From assembly GCA_035582835.1 (NCBI GenBank), contig JAYKAV010000309.1, positions 17,615 to 81,614 on the forward strand: a stretch of DNA of 64,000 nt. The letters are read 5' to 3'. Position 1 is the first letter of the stretch. Every line of letters starts with the position of its first letter. The stretch comes from Phoebastria nigripes. Taxonomy: Eukaryota; Chordata; Aves; Procellariiformes; Diomedeidae. Under the pieces are notes generated by a model. The model was not told the origin of the DNA. It made no database searches and saw only the letters and a program-made list of their open reading frames with translations. The translations under genes and the position numbers were made by a program. Shown piece after piece: positions 20,601 to 32,100 of the stretch.

Positions 20601-23600
20601 GAAATGCTTCAAAGTGCTTTCCCAGGTCAGACCCAATATATTCATACACAGTCAGCTGCATTTTGACTCTACTTATACTTTAAATTTAGAGAAATTAGAA
20701 AGAAAAATGCCACTGCGTGCTTTAATTTTTTTTACATAAAATGTAAGTATATTGAACGCTCAGTAACACATTTTTTTTTAAATAAGCAAATTCTCTGGAA
20801 GAGTGTATTACAAGAAACACAACAAACAAAAGAAAAACTGCAAATGCTATATATTTAAATCCATGCAAAGGGAATTATGAGATTAGTCCAATAGGTTTTT
20901 TAAAAGCTCTCCACGTTTTTCTAGCTCTTCATCTGTTGACTTTGATAAAAGAATAGTTGTACTAACTGTAGAAACCTTTGTAATAAGTATACTTTCTACA
21001 GCTCATTGCACTTCCTTTTTTAAAAAAAGAACTAAACCTAGTTAGTGTCTTAAGACTCAAATGAGGGGGAAAAACGATGGGAAAAAAGAGACAGAAAGGC
21101 ATTTTGAAGGGTAAGACAAAGGGAGAACTTGATTTGGTATCTAACTGCTGTCAGGGAGGAAATATCACCAGCTCACTGTATTCAATACCAACCACTGCCA
21201 CCACAGCCCTAAGAATTCTGAAACCTCAGGCCCTGTAATCACACTGCATTTCCATCCCTAGCCAAGACAGGGCTTTTGATAGCTGTTAAAGTATGACAGT
21301 TTTCAACTATGACGGTTTTAAATGTGTGATCTGTGACTGAAACCTTGATTTTGCCAAATTACAACAGAGGCATTTGTGTCCCCAGCAGGAGCAAGGCAGG
21401 CACCAGCGCTTACCAGCTCGGGGGACTCCTTTGTCTGCCAGTTTCAAAAGTCCTTTCTTCTTCAGTATGAAACTAGAACCAATAAAGATACTGGAACCGA
21501 TCGCCAAAGCCAAGCCAACGTAGAGGCGATATTTGCTTCCAGCAGGTGTGGAAATGCTCCGGTTCGTTTCATTGAGAGTCCCGTCCATAGAGGCAAGGAG
21601 AGAAGAGTGGGATTCAGACACGTTGATGATCTGGCACCATGCTTGGCAGGAGTCATGGCAAGCAAAAGAGAGCACAGCACCTGGGAGGAGAAAAAGGAGG
21701 ACAAGTGACTGATGAACCAGGCACAGCTCAGAAGGAGCCCCATTCTCGCTCTGCTCACTCCTTTCCACATCTTCCCAGAGTACTTGTCATTTCTGACCAT
21801 GCAAATAACTCGCAAAATCCACATAACATACACAATGCTGCCCCAGGTCATTACCCACCCCTGTAATTCAGAGGTGCATGCCTTATTTTAGACATATTTT
21901 TTGCACTACATTGGCTCAGTCAAGCAATTAGGGCAATACCAAGGAATAAAATATTATCTTCAATGTAAAATTCAACTTGAAATGGTAAACGCTAACCTGA
22001 AACCTCAAGAAGAAAGGGTTCTTTTGTGTTGTGCAGAGACCACATCCCCAAAACACAAACATATAGCCAAATCCATGATTTCAGACTTTGCCTGCTAGAG
22101 TAAGCCTGCTGTTATTCCAGGCTTCTGCTTCTACATTTGTAGCTGAGATTTGGAAACATCAAATAAAAAAGAGAAGGAAAAAAGAAATCTATATAGGGAG
22201 CAAACCCTTGCTGCATATGGGTACTAATATGTTTTATTAAAATTGTTCAGTGATTATTACTGTGTGAGCCAGATCTTCTTTAACCAATCATAAAATTTTG
22301 AGGTGGAGGCCTCATTACAACTCACAGCAATTTGCATCTAACCTCAACAACCCCTAGCTGGAAGAAGACCACAGCCTGCAAGGTACAGTCCCCCTGGCTA
22401 TCCCTGCAACACAGCTGTAGAGCCGGGTGATCCTGAGCCAAGACTGAAGCTTCACACTCTCCACCAGCCAAGCCTTATCAGCATCACTACAATGACAGCC
22501 TGTGGGAATGATGTCATTGCCATCAGCCTAGACGTGTTTTTTAACAGAAGAAGAGGTATTGCATTTCCAAGAACAAAAGGAGCCGTTACTTTGCATGGGG
22601 AAGCAGGGGACAGGCAGCAATGCTGCAACAGGGCTTACAGTAGTCTCGGCAGACATTTCACAGTTTCTCGTGGTAGACTGCAGCACGCAAACAGTGTGGA
22701 TCAGAGAATCTAGGCTGGAATAGCTTTTAAGGACAGCCTTTTTGGAAAGAAAGGTTTTATTGCAAAGACATGTTAAAATATGAAACAGCAGATGCAGAAG
22801 TACAAAAGCTTAGTCCATTGTGATTCATATAAAGTATTGGATACAACAAATAATTTGGCTTTCCGTGTTTCCCCTGTAATTAAAATGACACATGAAGGAT
22901 TCATCCTGCTGAGTGGCACCGTCAGTAATACACTTCCACCCCACCCCCCCCCAACTGAAAAAAATAATTGGAGACTTGGTAGAAAAGGATGTGCCTCTGT
23001 GTCTGTTCATACCTAAGCTCTGGAAATACTAGTGTTCTGTCAAAAGTANTTCACTGCACAATTAACAATAAGCAGCCTTGGATAATTCACCTAATACTTT
23101 TTAGGAAGGAATATTTAAAATATCAAAAGTATTAAAAACAGTATGAAATTTGGCAGCATGTCTTCATTTGCAGTTGACAATGCCGATACTAACACTGGGA
23201 GCCACCGCCCTTTACAAGTAAGGAACTGAGAACAAATACCTGCTCCTAGTTGTCCTGTGCTATACTGTACAACAAACACACTGCAGTAAGTTAACATTTG
23301 ATTTTCGGGCTGTGCAATCACATTTCCTTGTTTGCCAAGAGAGTTTCTATGTAACAGGAGTTGTTTTGTATTGTTAAGCCAGACTTCGTAAAAATAGTCC
23401 CACAAGGTGGGTATGTCCATATTCTGCAGCTGAAGGTTAAAATCTTAAAGAATTTACAACTACATGAAACTACTTTTGCATAGCGTGTAGGACAGATAGT
23501 ATTCTGCCATCTTATCATTACTAGAAGTTGCAACTGAACAATGTAAAAGAAATGGGATTTGCATCTGTATCTGAAAGTATTTTAAAATCCTAAAGTATTA

Positions 23601-25900
23601 GTATAGTCTTCAAAGAAGAAAATTTTGCATATACTTAAGTTTTGACCTAATTATTAAAGATTAAATTACAAAAGAAAATTACAGAGAAGTTCTTTAAGCA
23701 TAGATGTTTCTCTTAGCTAATACACAACAGGGCAAGGCAAAAAAGTGGAGAGGTTGCCAGTGAATGAAATCCCTTCGCTCTCAATACCTTACAATGATGC
23801 TAAACCGGACTGGCGATGGTTGTACCAGCACCACTCAGCTACTACAGGCTTTATCTGAGAAGCAGCAACAGTTCTTGCCTTTAATTAAAAGAAAGTATCA
23901 AGACAAAAACTCTTGATAAGTACGGTCTTTTAGCTACCTGCAATGGTAAAGGCAGTTTTCTATCAGTGTGTTAGGTTTCTAAAGTGAAGAAAACACTCTT
24001 CTCCCCCTTTTTGTGAATGGTATACTTTCATTTAGGTTGAGATGAATGGCAGGCTTATTCCCTTCCACATGACACTACTACTACTTTTTCTACTGATTCT
24101 TAAGTTTTCCATTCCCCAGCAGACTTTACAACATCGAATAATGAAAATTTAATCATGCCATCTGTAGTAAGTCACTCAGTGACTGCCACAGGATGCTTCC
24201 CTCCTTTCTGAAATGCAATCTTTGCTCACATTTACAAAGCGACATTGGATTTTTCGCCTGTTCCATCTGCCAGCTGAGAGGAGTAATTTTGAATGGTTGT
24301 GATCTCTGTTGATTGTGCTGAGCGGCTTTTTCTAGTTTTAAAAAACGTGTCATTTGTTCCACTTGCATGTAAAGTGGTATGTCACTCCACTGATCAAAGA
24401 ACCACCTGAGAGCTAGGAAGAGGAGGCTGATCCAGGAATTACTATTACTTTACTCCCCACTGTGACCAGTCTAAAGATTACCTGGAAGGACTGAGGAAGG
24501 TGACAAATCTCTGAGGCGGCCTGGCTTGCTCAGCACCCAGTTTCTGTAGCTAAGCTAGTTTCACCTCCCACTTCCAAACGTCAACAAACATGAACCTGTC
24601 AGCAGAACCCCTCCTTGCAGAAATAAATTCTCCGAGCTCTGACTCAAGGCTGATAGCAACAGGAAACCAGTCTGAGTTCAGGCGGCCACTGTCGTAACTT
24701 CTAAAGTGTTTTTACGATTCAGCTAAATCCGAAAATGTTTTCTCAAACACCTAAATATTATCTGAGTCAGGTAGATCAGCCACTACACAGTCCTTGTAGC
24801 AATTTTAACTTGCAGTCCTGCAAAACCTTAGGACTAACGTACCCTGCGGTTCACTAGTGGCAGCCAGCTTAGCCTTTATCCTGCCACCGAAGATGCTGGT
24901 CCTAAGTCATCTGGAAAACTATTTGCTTTGATTAGACATGTAATTTGACCATTTATATTGCGTTCACGAGTCAGCTTACACCTGGCAGGGACACGAAATG
25001 CCCTTCTCGGTCGCCCGGGAAATACCAAGCCCTTTGGTATTTTTTTTGATAAAAATACCTTTTGCTTTGCCAAGGCCTGGTTACTGGGGCCGAAAGTCAA
25101 TGTACTGAGAGGTACTGAGAGGCAGCAAGGATTCATTCCCCAGCACACCCCCATTCACAAAAATGCACAAAAGATGCTGAAAAGAGGGTTTAGACACGAG
25201 CCAGACATGGGAGAAGAAGTGCAGGAGCCTCCCCGGCGCTGGCAGTGCCACACTGCTCTCTGGAGCCCTCAGCACAAGAAAGATGTGGACCTGTTGGAGG
25301 GGGTCCAGAGGAGGGCCATGAAAATGATCAGGGGGATGGAACACCTTTCCTATGAAGAAAGGCTGAGAGGGTTGGGGTTGTTCAGCCTGGAGAAGAGAAA
25401 GCTTCAGGGAGACCTCACTGCAGCCTATCAGTACTTAAAGAGGGCTTATAAGGAAGATGGGGACAGACTTTTTAGCAGGGCCTGTTGCGACAGGACAAGG
25501 GGGAAAAAGAGGGGAGATTTAGACCTGATATAAGGAAGTAATTTTTTACAATGAGGGCAGTGAAACACTGGAACGGATGGCCCAGAGGGGCNGTAGATGC
25601 CCCATCCCTGGAAACATTCAAGGTCAGGTTGGACGGGGCTCTGAGCAACCTGATCTAGTTGAAGATGTCCCTGCTCATTGCAGGGGGGTTGGACTAGATG
25701 ACCTTTAAAGGTCCCTTCCAACCCAAACTATTCTATGATTCTGTGATTCTAAAACAACTGTGTGACATCACGGCGGAGCAAAGTCTTACGTATACAGAGT
25801 GACGATAGCAGCTGCCGCGGTGAGGGCGCAGGGGCAGCGCGGGGGGCTACAGGAGCAGCGCCCGGCGCCGCGCACATACCGCGCCCTCACCTCCGCCCAT
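17014..25900 (-). CDS. NIPAL1: NIPAL1, NIPA-like magnesium transporter
   Basis: Six exons on the minus strand: 25900-25891 (start ATG), 21680-21414, 20327-20271, 19808-19718, 17921-17761 and 17618-17014 (stop). They sum to 1191 nt with matching phases, giving 396 aa, close to human NIPAL1. The fold is the NIPA-family multi-pass membrane transporter for Mg2+ and other divalent cations. The sequence shows an N-terminal extracellular-type segment with three N-glycosylation sequons (N23, N40, N43), a first membrane segment at about 57-76 followed by LKKKG, then [27 protein letters not shown], typical of the family. Next come [46 protein letters not shown] and ILFKEW. Exons 2-6 are firm. The 10-nt first coding exon is inferred from a CpG-island ATG and donor that fit exon 2 in phase; an alternative start upstream of exon 2 at 21768 is possible but would cross what looks like a good acceptor. 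Confidence 0.88.
17761..17921 (-). CDS. NIPAL1: NIPAL1 exon 5
   Basis: A 161-nt exon: acceptor CACCAAACAG, then [18 protein letters not shown] and [13 protein letters not shown]. The donor CCAG|GTCTGT is preferred over reading further because it joins DP to AFVTFAV in the next exon, as the family requires. Confidence 0.85.
19718..19808 (-). CDS. NIPAL1: NIPAL1 exon 4 (core family motif)
   Basis: A 91-nt exon between TTCTGCAG and GTTAGT encoding [19 protein letters not shown] and [10 protein letters not shown], the most conserved transmembrane stretch of NIPA proteins. Phases match both neighbours. Confidence 0.88.
20271..20327 (-). CDS. NIPAL1: NIPAL1 exon 3 (short)
   Basis: A 57-nt exon between CTGCTTTCAG and GTAAGT encoding [18 protein letters not shown]. 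The Tyr-Leu-Lys and WWAG pattern is diagnostic of NIPA-like proteins. It is too short to stand out as an ORF on its own. Confidence 0.88.
21414..21680 (-). CDS. NIPAL1: NIPAL1 exon 2 (N-terminal segment and first TM)
   Basis: A 267-nt exon with a strong acceptor (TTTTTCTCCTCCCAG on the minus strand) and GTAAGC donor. It encodes a Cys-containing N-terminus ([10 protein letters not shown]), sequons NVS, NET and NRS, the first membrane segment [17 protein letters not shown] and the cytoplasmic LKKKGLLKL. Confidence 0.82.
25230..25750 (+). mobile_element. CR1 LINE, 5'-truncated copy with intact 3' end
   Basis: It contains the familiar CR1 3' region (AAGATGTGGACCTGTTGGAG, GTCCAGAGGAGGGCCATGAA, TTCAGCCTGGAGAAG, GTCCCTTCCAACCCAAA) and ends in the CR1 terminal repeats ATTCTATGATTCTGTGATTCT-like at about 25750. 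It lies in NIPAL1 intron 1, antisense to the gene, about 140 bp from the predicted first exon. Confidence 0.9.
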
Positions 25901-26340
25901 TGCCGCCCCCACTCCGGTCACCGCCGCGTCCCCAGCGCCGCGCACCCCCCGCGCACCTTCCGCGCAGCGCTGCGTCCCCAGCGCACCCTCCCCCCAGCGC
26001 CGCGCACCCACCGCACACTCGGCGCAGTGCCGCGCACCTCCCCGCGCAGCCCCCCGGCTCCCCTCCGCGCCCGCGCAGGCACTGACCCGTGCGGCAGGAG
26101 GGGCGGGCGGGCAGCGGTTCCCGGTGCCCCATGGCTGCGGGGCGCCCCCACCGCGGGCTGCGCAGCGTCGCGGGCGGCGGCGGCGGCTCCGCCCGCCCGG
26201 GCGCGGCCCGGCGCACCTGGGCGCGCCCCACTCGCCCGCCCCGCGGCCCCCGGCCGGGCAGCTGGAGGTGGAGGTGGCATCCCCGCCGCGCCCNCGGGCG
26301 CGTCCTGACGGGGAACGGGCACGCAGGACTCCAGGAGTGA
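25780..26340 (-). promoter_or_regulatory. NIPAL1: CpG island: probable NIPAL1 promoter and 5' UTR
   Basis: The GC content and CpG density rise sharply compared with flanking AT-rich DNA. On the minus strand an ATG with a G at +4 (25900-25898) is followed by a consensus donor GGAG|GTGAGG, fitting the start of NIPAL1. The island contains an imperfect GC-rich tandem repeat. Long open frames here on both strands are a by-product of high GC and are not called as genes. Confidence 0.7.
25891..25900 (-). CDS. NIPAL1: NIPAL1 exon 1, predicted 10-nt coding part
   Basis: ATG GGC GGA G followed by a GTGAGG donor on the minus strand. Joined to exon 2 (GT GCT GTG...) it gives M-G-G-G-A-V-L-S in frame. 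This is prediction only; no transcript evidence is available. Confidence 0.5.
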
Positions 26341-29111
26341 CCCCGAATGGGTTTTATTGTGTATAAATCGTTATAAAGTCCCAGTTCTCACCTGGGGACT
26401 TATGCGACCCCACCTGAACACTGAATCCAAAGGAAAGAGCTCTCTCCTGGGGTACTGGGGCAGTATTTGGGTCTACTGGAAATTTCTATAGATTTAATTT
26501 TCCTCCTCTTCACACCTGGGAGAAGAAGTGAGCAGTTTTAATGTGCAACCACATAAGCGTGTGATGGGCTGCCTGCGCTAGCCTTGATTGCTGTCTCTGC
26601 GGGCAGGCGGGGGGATCCCCCCGGCCAGACTGTCCCAGCTTCACAGAACAAGGGCAGCGTCTGGTGATACTTACCCTGAGATGACTCCCTGTGGTTGAAC
26701 AGGCTTCAGGGTGTCATAAGAAAAAATTATCTTAATTACCCAATCAATAGTTTCAAGGTAGAAGTCTAAGCCCTTGTTTTTAACATGGTTAAGTGAAATA
26801 CATTTACAAAATGTATGGCTTAATAAGCCATTACCTGCTAACCTAGGGTTACCCAGAAAACTTCCTGGGATAGTCTGAGGACCTTTAGCATGCACAAGAG
26901 CTCCCCAAACTGGAGCCAAACTGAGCTATGAATATAACACACCTCCACAGAGCACCACAGGGACATGCTGGCTTGAGTCTAGCAGAGTTGTAATCATGCT
27001 TTGCAGCACAGCACCTAAATTAATCATCTTTGGTTTTGCAAAGTTTATTAGCTCTGGTGCAGACTGGTGAACATGGTGATGGTGCCAGCAAAATAACTCG
27101 GTTTTCCCTGCCTTAGACATCCTTGAGTTTGCAGTCCTGGGGTTAAAACGAGAGATCAGTTTCAATGTCTTAGTTTCATTTTTTATTTCTGTATTTATTT
27201 TTTTAAATAAACAGTGCTCTGTATGTTAGGAGAAAAGGAGCATTGCATTTGGTTTTGTGCATTTAATTACCTATCCACTTTATCTTTACAAGGTCTACGT
27301 TATAAGAACTTCAATGGAAGGTGGCCTGAACTGAGTGCAGACTGCCTNATAAAGAGTTTGACTTCTCTGCTTTAACGTTTCTAAAACACAGATTACTGCT
27401 ACAAAAGAGCAATAATTTAAAATAGTATTTAAAACAGTTAAATTAAAATCTTGAAGCACAACCTGAAAATTTGGGAGCAAACTTCCATCTTCTTGTACAA
27501 CATAAGCATGCCCATAGGATAAAACCACGTATATGGACAGATACATGTCTGCAGTCTCCTCCCAACTCCTATTTTTGTTCTGTGTGCCCTCAGATCTGTT
27601 TCTGTCAAAACCTCTGTTTCTGTCAAAATGTGTAAATTTTTCCAGCTCCTTGCAATTTGACTGAAGCACATGAAGTGTCAATCTTGCAAGCGACTCAGTT
27701 GGCAGATCTGCAGAGAAGAAGGGAGGTGGTAACATCCGCAAGAGTCTGCTGAAGCAGCGGAGAGGGTGAGCTGCCAAAGACCACCGCTTCCCCTGGCACA
27801 GCTCTTGCTGACCTGCTGGTCCGGTACCCAGAACAACAATACCAAGAAACAATGCGGTTAACACTTCTGCAGATCTGCCTCTCCACAGGCCAACTCCTAT
27901 AGCAGACCATGGACATCAAAGTGTTTTCAATTAATGAATAAAATATTTAATCTGAGATACACTTGTTTCTTGGTTGAAAATCTTTATATAGATCATGCTT
28001 CATGTTTTTAAATCTGCAATAAACTGTGAAAACAGTATGAAACTTTTTTTCTGAGAAAAAAATATGAAGTCACAAAAAACTTATAGCTAACAATCCAAGT
28101 CAATGGACAGACGTAAAGAATGTGCAATCTATAATATAATTACAGAAGGGTGCAGCTGTACTTCATGTGTGTATACTTCATTGATGATCTATAGTACTTT
28201 GCATACTCAACCAGTTTCAAAGAACTTTGAGACAATGCCAGGAAGAAAGAAACTACATAAAAGTAATTTATCAACATTGATATATTTTTCTTTATTTTGG
28301 ATGACATGCAAAGGTCAAATGGCAAAACAAATAAAGTCTTGATATACAATCTTATCATCTGACATAAAGAGGAAAAAGATGCTAGTTGACGATTCAAAAT
28401 GGCACCTATGACTGATTTAGAGCAATGCCTGGATCATCAGCTAATGCAAATCACTGCAGCTCCACTTACTTCAGTGGAGCCATGCCAGCTATGGCTAAGC
28501 ACAGGTCAGCCCTTTTGTGTGTGAAGTAACAATATGCCTGTACCAACAGTCAAAGCAATTTTGTGGCAGTTCGCATTTCTTCAAAAGAGAAATAAGGACG
28601 TTATGAAACCCTGCTATACCTTTCTGGGTTATTGTACTAATTTTTTCCATTAAATGTATGGAAAACGCAAGAGAGAAGCTGTGTTAAAATTCTGTTACTT
28701 ATGCAATGAACAAAAGATTTGCTGAAACTGACTGTTAAGCAAGCACTGACTTTAATTGTTGGTTTTCAATAAAAATGGAAGCACTGAATATCTAGCCAAC
28801 TTTATACTTTTACATTTGTAAATAGTCATTGAAAACCTCATTTTTGTGCCTTAATAAAACCCATCTTGCCTCTGTGTTGGCATGAATGACTTAAACAAAG
28901 TTTGTGTGACTTCTTGGATTTGTCATAGATTCTTTAATTTTGTTGAGGATTTTTTTTCTCATACATGTAAACATAAAGTTCCTTATATGTGTTATTATTC
29001 AGTATTTAATTATATTGTCGTAAATACTGAAGATGATGACAACTGGTTTCACCACAGTGAGAAAAATTGTTCACTGTGCAGCTAGTCCAGGTGCAGATGT
29101 GAAGCAAGATN

Positions 29112-29144
<33 letters not shown>

Positions 29145-32100
29145 GAAATCTGCCTATGGCATTTTGAAGTCCTGTCATCATTGCTCAGCTTCTCTGTTCT
29201 GCATTACTGTTCTCTGCCTGCAGTCGCTGCTACCTGACAGGGTCCAAACAATACAGTCAATATGGCAGCTGCAGACAGACTCATTACCTGTCCTGGCACG
29301 CAGCCACGCAAAAATTACTGAGCTAGATTTGAGAGTGGAGCTCTGACCATGGGAAATTCACCTGCCCCAAATGCTGGTGATTTAGTGTAGACTTGCAGGA
29401 GCAACATGTAAAGGAATTAACTTCAACTGAGACAAAAATGGTGCCTCTAGATTGCAGTTCAGTATGATTAAATTGCTGTACTTGTTGTGAAGAGATTACT
29501 CCTATACATGTTGCCTTAAAAATGCCCAGATAGTGCCACCTTAACTACTACTTTGCGATGAACAAAAGACAAGCAAGGCTAGATATACCAAATCTGTTTT
29601 AAATACAGTGCATTTTCTACCACTCTTATCATGACAATATCATATATTGATGATTTTCTTTGAAATAGAATTAATCTCAATGGAATCATCTTTGTCTGAG
29701 TAACTATTTTAGCATCATTATTCTGTGCAACCAGCCTTCCCATGTTATTTTAGCTTGAAATAAAACTCTGCTAAACAGAAATCCTAACTGACTGTTCAGA
29801 GCTACTGGCACTCCTGCAGGGTCACCACATCTATTCTTTATCCCACAGATATTATTGAATGAAGTTCTTTTTTTTTTCAGAGGGTTTTCTGGTGGGCCTG
29901 CCCCTCTGTTCCTCACAGGTTCCAGGTTGGGAGGAGAAGCATCTCAAGCCGCCTCAACGTGGGTGGCACAAGGAAAGAGCCTCATCGCATGTTCTGCTCA
30001 GGGCATATAAATAACTCTGCTGGGCATAGCCAGCCACAGCGCTCGTCATGCCTGAGAATATTTCAGAAGTGCTAATCCCTCCTCAGAGTAGTCATGCAAA
30101 AACTAGGGTCTGGACCTGGAAGATGCTCGTAAAAGGCTTTGACATAGTCTTTTAGCATGCTGTGTCATGTTATACTGTGTGCTGTTATACTGTGAGCCTG
30201 TTAAGGCTCATGTCCACAGAAGGCTTGCAGCCTGTTCAGTGCTTTCCAATTCCAGCCTCATCTACATATGGGAATCTAACACACCAACACACATCTTAAA
30301 TTGCTTCTACTTCTTCCCTCTCCATCAAGCACCCATTTAACTCTAATGTAAAAATACAGTACCACCTACTGGTGGAGATACTGTTTGCGCTGATGGTTTT
30401 CCAGTCTCCAAGGCTCGTTGGGGCCGATGGTGCTTCACGACACTGAATTCCTCGTAACTCCGGTCTACACAAAAGAGTACTAAATAAGCCAGAAGCCCTG
30501 GAGCCTTCTCAGCTACGGCACTTCCGACATGACATTCATTGCTGAAATAGCATCAGCAGTAGAAAAGACAGAACAGTATTTGCAGAAAATAAGTCTGCCA
30601 AAACTGTGGTCCCAAACCAAACACCCATCTGTGTACACAGCTACAACACAGTAAGCTGAAAGGCAATGTTGTGCCATTAAAACCTACTTATTTATTAAAA
30701 AATACATATGTATAATGTATCTAGTGGTTTGGTTATGAGTGTCTGAAACTAGAGGTATCTTTAATAGGATTGAGAAGAATTACAGATGATGACAAAGCAA
30801 GATACAAAAATAGATTAAAGTTGGCCTACTAAAACAATAATCCATTAGTGCGGTCATTCTCCCATCAGTCAAGGTTACTTCACTGGAACACGGAACGACA
30901 GGAAAAATGTCTGTGAAAAAATATTGACGCTAAACTAATGTAATTGTCAGTGAAGTCAAGGACAACCATGTAATTGGCTTTTAAAGGAGGGCAGAATTGA
31001 GACCACTGTGTTGAGCTCACCCAGGACTTGTCCTGCAAACCTCTTTGCAGGTGAGTGAGGTCCTGTCCACTGTCAGACANGGAACTGGTCTGGCCCAGTA
31101 GGACTCATCTTCCTCTGTTTGAGAAATTATTTGAAAAACTCCATGGTAAAACAGATAAGAAAAAATATATTAGAGTTGCTTTACAGGGCTGCTTATTTTA
31201 AAAGAAAATTAACTGTTATCCACCAGAGTAAAAAGGTGCATCTCCTTTGTAGTTCGTATTGACTTGAGAGACACAACATAGATTTGCCTGGCTTGGTTGG
31301 TCATCTAAAACTTTTGGACAAAGGTAAGCACCAAATGCAGGAGTTCACAATTAGTTTGATGTTTGTGTGACACACAACAAGGCATATGTCCCAGACACTC
31401 AGTGCCACCACATATTCACAAAATCACTGCTCAGCATTGAACATGGAGATCTTTCAGACTGCAAACCAGGCAAAAGCCCATGAGAATGACAGAGGAAAAA
31501 CTGTGATCCTGATTCAATACTAGCTGGATGCAGTGACCTTCTGAGATTCCTTTCATATCTATGATTTTAGGATAGGAGCTGTATTTCAGCCCTTCGAAGA
31601 CAAGTGAAACATATGCCAGAAATCAGAAAATTATTCACTTCTTCATCCATTTGTTATGTTGGATGCCTTACTGTAGATTTGTATATCTGGCTTCCACTGG
31701 GCATAATGTTATACATTTCCTTGTTGCCCATTACTGTTTTATTTAAAACAGTTTTTATTCTTTAAATTTCAAATGTGTATTCTCTTTCCTAGAAAATGGA
31801 CTGACTGTCTTCAGGGTTGGAAACTCATAGCAGCAGATGTGTCTAATTTGTTTCTCTGGTCAGGAGGCTGACCTGTGATACTGAGCATCATTGTGGGTTT
31901 GTGATTAAATCTGCGATGTGTCAATCCACTTATGAATGACCACTCAGTCACCTGGGCTGCAAGATTTAAGTTGGTTCCTATGAATGCTAATGGCATTGCT
32001 TTCTCCTGCTCTTGGTTACAGAAACAAATGTGTCTTAATCCTGGGGTCCCAGGGGCTGGACTGCTTTCCTGGATTCTGCTTGTTGTGAAGCAAAGTTAAA

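Noticed and set aside
25762..26366. Several overlapping long frames on both strands of the 26-kb CpG island
   Set aside because: Pro/Ala/Arg/Gly-rich translations in all frames are typical of GC-rich promoter DNA with few stop codons.
27295..27864. 189-codon open frame on the minus strand, with a repeated FDRNR motif
   Set aside because: It starts at a non-ATG codon, contains an N, matches nothing I know, and the repeat is just a short DNA duplication (CTGTTTCTGTCAAAA twice). Treated as chance.
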